Position numbers and translations under genes: made by a program
Notes under the pieces: generated by a model
The model's database searches: none
The model's input: only the letters and a program-made list of their open reading frames with translations
Told to the model about the DNA's origin: nothing
DNA from: Lasiosphaeria ovina
Taxonomy: Eukaryota; Ascomycota; Sordariomycetes; Sordariales; Lasiosphaeriaceae
Length of the DNA stretch: 64,000 nucleotides
Reading direction: 5' to 3'
Assembly (NCBI GenBank): GCA_033439765.1
Contig: JAULSN010000010.1
Span: 62,001-126,000 of the forward strand
Shown: one piece after another, positions 21,309 through 31,803 of the stretch
How positions within the stretch are numbered: position 1 is the first letter of the stretch
How the letters are laid out: every line of letters begins with the position of its first letter

Positions 21309-24300
21309 GGTGGCAAGCTGGGATATAGCACGGCTTGAGGGTGTATCTTTGCGGAGGAGACTGGATCTCTCCGTTGACACTCATTATTAATGCTAATTGT
21401 TTCTTGGCTACGTTGGACTGGGATATTGAAAGCGGTGCTTGACTATAGATATCTTGCAGTGGAGGGATAAGACCGGATTTGACCGCATTCGTTACCTGTA
21501 TATAGACATGCTCGCCCTTGTTGGCATCTACTTTCTTGGCCTCAGTGCCAGAACAAATTTTGACACGTTTCATATGATTGATCCGTTTGCCTTTCTAACG
21601 ATAGTCTTGGAGACTTGGTATGCTTTCAAATATTTCCTTCCCCTGACAGTGACTTGAGTCATCAATTCATTAAAAAAGCCCTATTGTAGAAAAGACTAGG
21701 TTGAGTCTCTAGGTCTACACGGGTTGGCAACGGCGTACATATTTCGGGACGGAAAAGTCCGCCATTTCAGTTGCCACAGGCATATTGCCTAAGGCAACCT
21801 ACCAAACGCACAGACCACATACCGTGCGAATGCGGATGTTAGGATTCACCGGCCAACAAATGTGGCGGGGTAATTACAGGTCATAGTTATGGAGTATGGG
21901 CAAGCATTTTGCCTGTTCCAGGTGGTACCCAATTTGACCCAGCTGTAGGGGAGATCCGTCATCTGATTAGCTGTCGTCTTGCAAATTGCCGCCTGTTCTC
22001 GCACTTGGGAGCCCCTCGAGCTTGTATGCCCTTCTTTACTCAATTCAAAGTCTCAAACCTTGTCATTCCCTATCCAACAATGGCATCCAGGTCTTGCAGG
22101 GCGTAGATCCTCGACAGAGCAACGTTTACTCTCCAACCATGCGGTCACCTTTCCGGACCTGCGACGTAGCTCGCCTGTGAAACGAAAGATCATTCCCCGC
22201 CGCGTCTCAAGATCCAGTATCCAGAATCAAGCGTCATTTTCTCTCGAACGTCACGTCGCCCTAGATGATCAGAGAAAACTTATCTGTGTCTCCATGTGGA
22301 TTACAACCCCGGCTTCCGTATATCTCCGACTTAGGCCTCTACCAGAACAGCACAGTCAGCTTGAAATATTGGTGTTCACGAATATCGCTTCACCGGCAAT
22401 AGAAACTCCTCATGGCAGCCCGATTTGCCCCCTCTCCGACGCCGAACAAATCATGGGACATGAGAACGCGCATATATCTGCGGTTCGGGCAGCTTTGCCT
22501 GGTGAGAGAGAGGAAGGGCACGGTATAGAAGAAGGAGAATAAGCGGAACAAAGATTGGGTGGATGAACTATGTTTTGGCGCCGGGACCATCTCTGGACCC
22601 AGTTAGTCGGACATGAACCACATGGTTTTCCTAAATCGGTTCGCGATCTCCTGGGTTCTCGCTTTGCGCGTGTGTACTTCATTCAGGCCTCTGACATTAT
22701 GAGCAAAACGTTCATCTGGCGAACCTTTCGCCGTAGACTTGGGGCGTGAAATGTCCGCGACTCGAGACACTGGCGTGGGTGACATATCGCTGGACAGAGA
22801 CTTTGTTACCATGATATGTGTTAGTCCATGGCAGGCTTCACACGCGCGTCAACGTCAGATAGTTCTGGACGTATATCCCCAAATCAGATCTACGCCTAGT
22901 CACCAGCCGTAGGAGACGGAGGAAACACCCTTCAGTGAAAGGCTAGATCGTGGACAAGAAAATATGCGAGGAGGTCAGTACCTCAGAGGCAATGCCAGCC
23001 GTCGGAGACATGCACAGCGTGTACAGCCCACTTGCACCCATACACATTTAACCAGCTCATATCATATTAGTTCCTGCTGATACTTGATACTGAACGTTTC
23101 TTACATCGGAATCTTGGTGACTACGCCGTTTTCTCTCGCAGTCCAGTGCGTATTTCGGCAGCGTATTTCCCCAAAAGTCAAACTTGGTAGGTCCACAGGT
23201 GTTGGCACGGTCCGGAATGTCATCCGCGGCATCGACTATCAAACACGCCAATTCTGTTTGGCTCCACACAGCTGGAAGACATATAAATAGCTTGGTGTTG
23301 TCGGCCACTTGCAGTATTTCGTACCCTGGAGCAGAGATTGAAGCTACATTATTCACCACAAACCCCCCGTGTGTGACGAGGTACTCCTACCAAGGAGCTG
23401 GCCAAGGAATATAAAAATGCCAAATGAATAATATTGGCCCGGTATCGACGCAGAAAATAAAAGATTGCCTGGACGGATGCCTCGAAGCACGTTATCAGGA
23501 GATAACGAGACCAATAGTGAGCCACTGGGTCGCTTGACCACCTCCTGTTTCACAAAAGAACGCAGCGTGGGTCTTTCTAGACCTTGTTCACAATGTTTAG
23601 CTCGTCACGAGAAGCCTTACCGATCTCAGATTGGTCACCCTTGGACTCCTAGATAGCGAGGCTAAGAGTCGACGATCGGCACGTGTATCTGCTCGCAACG
23701 AACGCCCGTCCAGAGATAAAACCCCGCCAAGCCTGACCAGGCTCGAGAAATAGGTCCCAAAGCTCGGGGGCGGCGTGATCCAGAGTATGTAGAGCAACAC
23801 CAACAACACGCAATCTCAGCTTTCCCTGCGGCCACAGGTCTTCCTACACAGAAGAGCAAGACAGGGGGGAAACGGGGCTCTAGATTCAATGTCCCAGTAG
23901 GGAGTCGACACACTCTTGGGGGCCTTGCAGGTCACTGGCTGTGCTTCTTCTGAAATAGCTGTTCTGGGTCTGCTGTGTAGTTTCGTCGATTATCTTGGTG
24001 ATATTTGCAATACTCTTTCTCGTCCTAGTCTTCTCTAGAAGCTGACCGGCTCAGACCGGCTCACCCTTTGCTGTCCCCCCTCGGTTGCTCGGTTGGGCCT
24101 GTCCCCCTGATGCCCTCATCATAATTCGAGTTCGGGGCCAGCCGCTTTGGTCTGATCTTTTTCCTTCCAGAAAGCAGACATTGTGCCCAGAATTCCTGGT
24201 CTCCACACCCTGCTTGCGTGCTCGTGCCTGACGTTGCTCGCCTGACCAGCGGGTGCTCGGGTTACCCAGTAGATAGGTGTATAAAAACATATAGGGCAAC

Positions 24301-25184
24301 TCGTCTGCATATTAGATTTCATTTCTTAACTTCATAATCTGTTTCGTCATGCTAACTTCTATCGTAGATATCGAACTAGCTCGTCGCTCTCTCTCGGAAG
24401 GCCCCCTTTTCCCGAAGTGATAAATTGGTATCGAAAACGTTTCTAACAGGTATCATAGTCATTATCATAGTTTTTGCTCCCAAGGGAGTAGTACTCGTTT
24501 GCCCAACCGGGAGGATGGCTCCCAACCTGAGTTCCTGATTTCGCTTCACTTTCTCCTGACAATTTTGATACTTCCATGCTCTGCCACCCGTCCCCTACCA
24601 ACATGACCTGCCAGCCATGAACTATCACCAAGACCTTACGCCACGGTCCATGATCGGCTCCATAGCCTAGTATCAACGTCATGACTCTGTCCAATGCTCC
24701 CTCGCGGGGTACAATCTAATTTACTCGATGCCTGATTCGGGGCGCCCCGCAATTCAAGCCCACCCTTTATCTTCTACATGAAGCACCACACTTTAAACTT
24801 TTCACAACCGCACTTACCTTCCTCGCTCCCTTCTCCATGCCTCCCTCGCGCATATCCAGGTGCGCAGATCACGAAATGGTATTTCGCCCTCGCTACTCAT
24901 TTCGATCGCGCGGGGCTCCCCGTATCGGCTCAGCACTACATTCTCATCCCCGTGCCTATCGCTGTGCTCTGCTAGCTTGGCTACATGCCCCAGTTTCACC
25001 CGCAGGTCCCCGCATTCCACATCCCTGTCACACGACTTGTCACGTTGCTTGTCACTTCGCTCGCCCTGGAGTGGCGTGTTTCTGTCTGGGATGAATCCTT
25101 GCTAATTTCTACCTCTCGCGGCAGACTCAGCCTTTCTCCAAGAAGCGGGACCGAGCCGGCGGAGGCAGGCAGCAACCCAGGGAG
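21309..25184. other. Long gene-poor region
   Basis: Nearly 4 kb without a convincing gene, apart from the possible exon at 23057-23392. A 563-base open frame at 21979-22542 on the plus strand lacks domain features or a good start and is of a length expected by chance. The last 400 bases are pyrimidine-rich and likely serve as the promoter and leader of the coiled-coil gene. Confidence 0.5.
23057..23392 (-). CDS. Possible exon of a small Cys-containing secreted protein
   Basis: A minus frame reads YLVTHGGFVVNNVASIS, GYEILQVADN and DFWGNTLPKYALDCE, which looks like genuine protein with spaced cysteines. An acceptor-like TAG lies right before GAGTAC at 23392. No start codon or signal peptide could be tied to it. 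It may be the last exon of an effector-like gene, or a remnant. I do not recognise the family. Confidence 0.28.
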
Positions 25185-25650
25185 ATGACCCCCCTAGTCA
25201 TCTCCCTAGACAGCGACGACGACGTGGTTGTGGTTGGGGTCCCCTCGGGGGAAAAGAAGTCTGCGCCGTCCACGCTCGGCGAGGAAAAGAAGAAGCGGGG
25301 CCTACCCCTGCTTGGTGCCTCGCCGCCGCCGCCACCGAAGCGGCAAACCTTGGATGACTCGGCGCCCTTTGGGGCAAAATTTGAAGCTGCTCCCCTGCCC
25401 GCCTCGCATGCGGGTACGGCCTTGGGCCTTTTCCCCCCCCCCTCTTCTTCCGCCGCTGCCGCCAAGCCGGCAGCCTCCCAACAAGCCGCCAACCAGGAGG
25501 CGCCCAGCTCCCCGGGCGTCCTCCTGGGAAGAGGGCTCCGAGACGAGGTCAGCCAACTACAAGAGGAGCGCGACTCACCAAAACGCCTAAACCGCCGTCT
25601 CTCCGAGGAGCTCAACAAGTCGACGGGAAAGCTAAAACACGCGACAGAGA

Positions 25651-25681
<31 letters not shown>

Positions 25682-26903
25682 ACAGGAGCTCCTCAACCTC
25701 CGGCAGCAGGTCCACGAACTGCAGCAACAGGCAAAACAGCACCAGCAGCAACAAGAGCTTGTGCGGCACCGCCAGGCAAGCCAAGGTCTGATTGTGCCAA
25801 TGGACCATAAGATCGACGAGCTTGCCAGCCCAAATACCTTCAAGGACCTGCGGGGTATCAAAGCCCAGCTGGAGAAGAACGAGAAGGAGCTGCAGGATGT
25901 CAAAGCCGAGTTGGCTGACAGGGAGGAGGTGATCAAACACCTTGTCGACATGTTCGATGCGCAAACGGAGATGCGTAATTTCAATGGTGGGAGGAGTGTC
26001 AGCCCCCGGACCGAGCTGGACGTCGCCCTCATGACGAATAAGCGCCTCGAGAACCATGTGTCAGACCTGACCGACCAGCACGAGAAAGACTTGGCCGCCC
26101 AAAAGGAGCAGCACAAGCAAGAGTTGGCCGCCGAGAAAGCCCAGTACGAGCGTCGACTGTCGGACCAGAAAGTTCAATTCGAGGGTGAAAAGCATCCCTA
26201 TATCCTGCAGGCTGAGAGCCAGCAAGCCGAGGCCGCCATGATACGGCAAGACATGGAAGCAGCACGCCTCGCACACAGTGAAGAGATTTGGCAGCTCCGG
26301 TCAGAGAACCAGCTCCTCGCCGAGCAAAAGCACCAGGCGGAGCAACAAGCGCTCCAAGCCAAGGAGCAGCAATGCCAGGCCGAGGAAGGCAGACGCGAGG
26401 CTGTCAGCCAACATGCCGACGACAAGGCCACCTGGGAGGCAACACTGACTAGGACCAACATCACCATGGCCCAACGAAACTCGCAGCGCCTGGCGGAAAG
26501 AAGGCTCGCCCTTTCCAAGGCGGAGAAAGAGAAGCTGGTGCGCGCCAGAGACCAGTTCGCCTCGGACAATAAGAAGCTGGCGAAGGATAACGCGGCCCTG
26601 ACCAAAAAGGTCAACAACCTGACCGAAAAGGTCAACAACATGACCAAGCGGGTCATGACCAAGGAGATCAAGGACGAGCTGTTGCGGGCCAAGCAGGACG
26701 AGGCGCAAGCGCAGAGCGAGCGACGGGACCTGGCCGTGCGGTACGACGCTCTATTCGCGCGGCTGGCCGATGCCCTCACCGACAGATCGCGGCTCCAGGA
26801 CCAGCTGGACGAGCGCGATGTCGAGCTCCAGCAGCTCAGAGAGCTGGCCGACGGGCTGGAGCGGCGTCGCCAGGGGAGGGAGGATGAGCTGGAGCTGGAG
26901 TAG
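25185..26903 (+). CDS. Coiled-coil protein with N-terminal SUMO-interaction-like motifs
   Basis: An intact single-exon ORF of 572 residues starting at the ATG at 25185. Residues 4-18 read LVISLDSDDDVVVVG, two short hydrophobic strands around an acidic patch, the form of SUMO-interaction motifs. A proline- and alanine-rich region follows to about residue 110. The rest is almost wholly charged coiled coil, including a Q9 run, and near the C-terminus a heptad-like stretch LTKKVNNLTEKVNNMTKRV. I find no catalytic domain. It may act as a nuclear scaffold, or in recombination or SUMO pathways, but that is inference from the N-terminus. The frame survives a C10 run near 25433-25442 and the CAG repeat without interruption, which is useful evidence on sequence quality. 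Confidence 0.85.
25653..25679 (+). repeat. (CAG)9 microsatellite coding for polyglutamine
   Basis: Nine exact CAG units lie in the coiled-coil gene and encode nine glutamines after EK. The purity of the repeat suggests recent slippage and possible length variation between strains. Confidence 0.9.
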
Positions 26904-27599
26904 CTACTGCCGCGGCAAGAAGAAAGGTAGCCGGAGCCTAATAATCCGGCACGAAAATACGACGAGAGGGGGTGTTTCTTTTTTCCTTGTTTTTTCGGGC
27001 TCGGGCGCAACATACGCGGATATACCAGGGTCGGCGTTGCCTTGTTTTCATTGCGCGGGCGGCTTTTCGTGCTGCTCCAACCCGGCGTTGCTAATTCCTG
27101 TTTTTACGGGCGGCATTTCTCTCTCACATACGGCATGGGCGACAGTGGCATCGGCATTGGCGACACTTTTTTTATTTCTTTATTCTGCGGATTGGGTTTT
27201 CTTTCTCCCCTAGTTCTTTGCATGGTCGATAGTACCGCCCTTTCATAAGCTCCGATGCCAAGATGCAATGGCAGGTTGGCACCTGTCTGGATGACGGACG
27301 GTAGATATTAAGGCAGTGGGATGGGAGTTCATATTTGCTAGTGCTGGGAGTTCATAATGGAGGGCGCGATCTTTCTTTGCTTATTTACGCACCATACGCT
27401 ATCTTGTAGTAGTATCTTCACGGGAGGCTAATTCTGCTGGTGGCGGCTTACCTGCTGCTTGCCATGTTGGTAGATAGCTCTTCCATCACAAACTTTGAGG
27501 CGTTGATTTTGCCTCTTCCTCTTTTCTACCGTAATTGTATATATGACAGCAGGCTGTGGAAGGTGTGATTATTTTAATGGAATCAAGGGTAAACATCGT
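26904..27599. other. 3' flank of the coiled-coil gene
   Basis: T-rich sequence with no supported gene; it likely holds the 3' untranslated region and terminator of the upstream gene. Confidence 0.5.
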
Positions 27600-28200
27600 G
27601 CTATGGTGAATGTATGCGCTAGGTTAGCCTATATCTACTTATAAAACTCTGTGCCAGCAGAGGAAAAGTGAGTTGTGCCGTTTTTCTTCGGTTAAGGTAT
27701 TATCTAGAATCGGCCGTATGTGAAAGAACGTTGCGTACTAATAGGAGAATTATCTAAACTAGCTATAAGCTAGCATCTAGGGCTTGGACTTGTCCGTGTT
27801 AGCCTTATTATTAGACCTTTACGACTAGGGTGGATTGCTTAGAGTGAAAGGTTGTAGGCGAAGGTAGGGGGGCACCGAGAACTACCACGCTTAAACTTCG
27901 CCTTCTACAAGGATATATAAAAAACAAGCCGCCTAAGCTGCAATCTAGTAAGAGGTTATAGTAGGTTCTAGTATAGTCACGTACCCCTAGGCTTACTCAT
28001 AGCGCCTCGGTACCGTACTGCAACATAGCCTAGGGAATTCGCCTCAAGTTAGATAGTTAAAAATAGCCGCAAGCAACTCCCCAAGAGGAAAAGACACTTT
28101 ATTATAGCCTATGTCTATGCTATCTTAAAAGGATAGTTAGGCATTAATAAGTTGTGGCAAGTGAGGGCTTCTTGAGCAACTTTGCTCCCCTTCTTGTAAG
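27600..28200. repeat. TpA-rich relic, probably a RIP-mutated repeat fragment
   Basis: Base composition shifts here to many TA steps, CTAG and TATA words and few CA or TG steps, like the decayed copia element at the end of the window. No domain can be read in any frame. The borders are approximate and given by eye. Confidence 0.35.
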
Positions 28201-29268
28201 GCTGGACCACCAATGGTCTGGAATACCATTTTCCCTTTATTATTTTCCTTTTCGGGTTAGTCCCTGGGGCATCCATTAGTGGGATTCGATTCCGGATCCC
28301 TCCATCATTTAGGCCTCAGATTTGCGTTTGGAGCTTGGGCATCCCATCTTCAGGGCTAGGGCCCGTCATGTCTCTTTCGTGTCGTCCCATGCGAACGACC
28401 TGTGGCGGCGCTCCTTTGGGATTTGTCGTCCCCAGCAGACAGTGCATGCAATTCTCTCACCATCCACACTCCCTGAGCCGGCGCGCCCTTCGCCAATCCT
28501 CAACATCCTGAGTTCCTCTCTGCATTCCGCCAATCCGCTGACAGCGGTCATCTTGCGGCCGTATATGCAAGTCACGAAACGAAGGTATGAACTCATGGAG
28601 ATGATGACTAGGTCTCTATGCTTACATGGCAATCTAAAGCTCTTGGATCACTCCAATTTGCATCCTCTCCCAAGGTTCGGTCACACCCTAGCCCTTGAGT
28701 ATATCCAAACTTTCTTGCTGAGTTCCGGATGAGCTCTCCATGGAGGCGGAGAGCGGTGGGGCCATGTGGCTAGTCTCTGACCAAGTCCAAAGCCTCAAGT
28801 CTAGCGTCGATGTCAAGCTCCTGAGCCGCAATGCAGTTTGTCGAGTGGTGGCAGTATGGCGCAGTATGGGACCACTCAGATCGCGTGTAAAAAAATTGAT
28901 ACAACACCATATGCAGGCGCACAAAGTCCGCCATTCGAACCTGCGCTTCAAAGATGGTGTAAAGGGAATACGATGGCTCTTCTCGTTGATTCTAAATTCC
29001 CTGGAAGACTCAGTCTTACAGTGGCAGGGTCTTGGCCATGATCAGAAAAGTAACGCAATAACTCTTACTTCCTATCCCTAGAAAGAATATGACTACTAAC
29101 TGGACCAACACAACGCCAAATCCTTTCGCAGTAGTTGAGGGTGTGGTACCGCTTTCCTTTGTTCATCGCTTTGCTGGCGATCCCTATCCGGTTCACTTCC
29201 CCTCCAAGATCCAAACAGTCCCTTGCATGTTGCCTTTCAACCCCAACGTACAACAATGCAGTTCAAAC
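28201..29268. other. Intergenic region, no supported gene
   Basis: Only chance-length frames occur. The start of the stretch carries a short inverted repeat (AATGGT at 28212, ACCATT at 28225). Nothing else is seen. Confidence 0.45.
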
Positions 29269-29499
29269 TCACTCCATAATCATCGTGCACCCAACAGTTT
29301 CCCCCCACGGAGTGCACCTAACATGCGAGCAATTTTCACAGTACATTGACGACCATGCATTCTTGTTCGAGTCCTTGCAACATTTCCACCACTTCGGGGT
29401 TTTATTTGTGCCAGTGCCAGTCGTCGAGGATTTCGTCTCGGTTTTTGAGGATCTAGTTTCAACCTCGAGGTTCGAGGATTTGCCCTGGGATGTGCTCAT
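29269..29499 (-). CDS. Small Cys-rich protein with zinc-knuckle-like motif
   Basis: From the ATG at 29499 the frame gives 76 residues. The N-terminal half is Ser/Thr/Lys-rich (SSKTETKSSTTGTGTNK). The second half has WWKCCKDSNKN, then MYCENCSHVRC, a pattern of paired cysteines plus one histidine. Many fungal genomes encode short proteins of the general form W-x-C-C-x(n)-C-x2-C-x-H-x2-C, and this fits that style, so zinc binding is likely though not shown. No signal peptide is present. The length is close to what chance can give; the motif raises my confidence. Confidence 0.45.
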   Translation of the reverse strand: MSTSQGKSSNLEVETRSSKTETKSSTTGTGTNKTPKWWKCCKDSNKNAWSSMYCENCSHVRCTPWGETVGCTMIME

Positions 29500-30361
29500 G
29501 ACGTCTGAGCTTGGAGGTTTTTGCAATTGAGTGGTGTTTCCTTGTTCTCTTGATGTGGCCTGTGAAAGGTCTGGTGTCGATACAAAAGTGCTCTGTACCT
29601 GGTAGTCGTTGTGCTGGTGGTTGCGGAAGATGTGAGATACGGCTCTGGATGGGCTTCAATATATACATGTCGATGGTGGCGAACCAAAGCTCGACTTTGC
29701 AGTTTGCTTGTCTCTGCTAGACCTACAGGTTTGCGTCATGTTCCGAGACTCATGTGTGACTGACTCAGTTTGTTCATGAGCGACCTTGTTCGTTAAATTG
29801 GTTTTGTCAGTCAACTGCTACGCCTCACCAGTCTCGATGAAACCTTTGGCGTTTTATGAATAGTAGTTGTTTGTGGATAGAGATGAAAAGAATGACAATC
29901 CGCTTGGAGAGATTATACTATAGGTCGTATGCAATCATGTGAATTGGAAAGACGAGAAGTAAAATCGCATAATCGAACCACAAACCCGAACCGCAAACTC
30001 GAACCAGGGCTGTACCATCAAACATCTCCAGCCTCCTGGGAGGAAGTTGCTTCTAGTTTCTACTAACAAGTTCTTCTATATTTCTAGGTATTTTAACGAT
30101 GAACGGGTACTTTTAGTGGATATAATCATGACTCTGACGAAGCAAAATACACGACGACATGAGGTAAACCTGTCGGATGCTCTAGAGTACAGCGTCGCGT
30201 TGAGCTCGCAGCAGCAGTCACATTAATATTGGGCATTTTACCCAGTAAATATGGACGAGCTGTCATGCAGACCGTAAGCAGCACCTGAATTTGCCATCGT
30301 GCCTCGGCCACCAACGCGTGGCTTGGGCAGGACGAGAACGTGTACAGAAGAGACATCGTAA
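29500..30361. other. Intergenic region, no supported gene
   Basis: AT-leaning sequence with short frames only; nothing that I can support. Confidence 0.45.
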
Positions 30362-30712
30362 TCACTGAGAAAGCCGCATATATCCGGTCGCCAAGTCTAC
30401 CTGCCCAAGCTGGTTGGCCTCGTCTCGTCCTCGGTGGCAAATGAAGGCACCATCTCGGTGCGGGAGCACAGGACACGACCCAAGAGCTGGGCGACGTAGA
30501 TCGCGGAGTTCGTGGAATTGGGTACGAAGGCCAAGCAGGAACTGGACATGCCACCGCTCGGCGAGGGATTCACATTGAGATAAGGGTGGTCGGAAGTGGA
30601 AGCAGTCAGCCCGGAGCACTACTACGTCAATCCATGGATGCCCATGCGTGAACCCGCCGAGGGAAGCTTGGAAGAATCTCGGCACCTTGGCAGCTTCCAT
30701 GCTCCTTCCTGA
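30362..30712 (+). pseudogene. Degenerate ORF of unknown family with two premature stops
   Basis: One plus-strand frame reads like protein over 116 codons: LPKLVGLVSSSVANEGTISV, then IAEFVELGTKAKQELDMPP, then EHYYVNPWMPMREPAEGS. It is interrupted by a TAG at 30497 and a TAA at 30581 in the same frame, and ends at a TGA at 30710. The upstream end is closed by a TAA at 30359, so an upstream exon or a break is likely. I do not recognise the family, and the coding nature is judged only from composition. Confidence 0.35.
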
Positions 30713-31803
30713 AGAAGCAAGTAGACTATTGACGTCGGCGACGACGAAAATGCCCAATACCAAGCTGCAAGACTTGCTACAAGACGCACCTTCGCAGCAC
30801 AAACATGATGCAATTGGATGCGAGACTTTGCGAGATACCTACATGCCATTCGCAGAGCTGGACGAGTCTGGAAAGCCCATGATTCCATGTCTGACCAGTC
30901 AGCGTTTTGGCTCGACGACAAGGGGTGCTGAGGATGGGAACCGCACTGGCAGTATCTTGGTTGACGGGATTGGCCGTCGCCCTTCAGGCTAATCGAGGTT
31001 GCATCTGATAACGGCGGCCACTTCCTCGGGATGTGGCAGCGTGGGCAATGTGGGTCGGCAATTGCGTGACAGATGAGTATTGGCAGTGCTCTGGAGTTTG
31101 GGTCTGGGGTATAGATGGGAGCGTCACACCCCGTCTTTGCGCTGCTTTAAGGTTTCGAAGCCACCTGCCTAAATTGGACGCATGGTTCCGCGCGGTGGTT
31201 TCGGTTGCTCCCAGCGCGCCACGGCCAGTCTGCGGCTGCGGATTACACGCCCAGCTGCTGTGGGGACACGCTGATTGGCCAACGCCGCGGATCGCCAGAA
31301 TAACCGGGGCCGTTTGGAGTCAAAAGGTTGCTGATGATGCTTGCGATAAGTCGTGAACCCAAAAAGCTGTCTTGGCCCGGCTTGGCTCAAGCTTGGGTCG
31401 CCACAGCTGGCAAACAACCAGCAAGCCGCCTGCCAAACACAGACGGCACGTTGCAGCCACCGGTTCACAAGACGTCCGACCGGCAGCTTGAAAGGGGAAA
31501 TGCATGGAGTATGCTATGGCACCTCAGTACTTGGCAGCCAGCTCGAGCATGTGCAGATTGGTTGTGCCGCAAAGACGGTGCACTTGCAGGCTGGGGAAGA
31601 TGCGTCCGCATTGATGGAAAACCATTATCTGCTGGGCATGCTTCGGCCAAACCCCACTCTAATGGCATCCCCCAGACGTTTCCCGTCCCGCCTTTCATTG
31701 ATAACTACAGGCGCCCGTTGCCGAGAACCAGAGACCTCGCCGTCCACGAGCAGCTCGACACTTTCCCAAATCTCGGCCGCCTTTCCACGCCGAGCCTCAC
31801 GCG
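30713..31803. other. Intergenic region upstream of the peptide transporter
   Basis: No gene is supported. The 3' half should contain the promoter of the PTR2-type transporter. Confidence 0.5.

Noticed and set aside
21979..22542. A 187-residue plus-strand open frame in the gene-poor region
   Set aside because: It opens at a non-ATG codon, has no domain or signal peptide, and such a length is expected about once by chance in a window of this size.
25127..26116. A 329-residue minus-strand frame rich in Ser and Cys
   Set aside because: Mirror image of the polyglutamine and coiled-coil coding sequence.
28258..28310. A tRNA-like B-box (GATTCGATTCC)
   Set aside because: No acceptor stem, anticodon arm or A-box could be folded around it.
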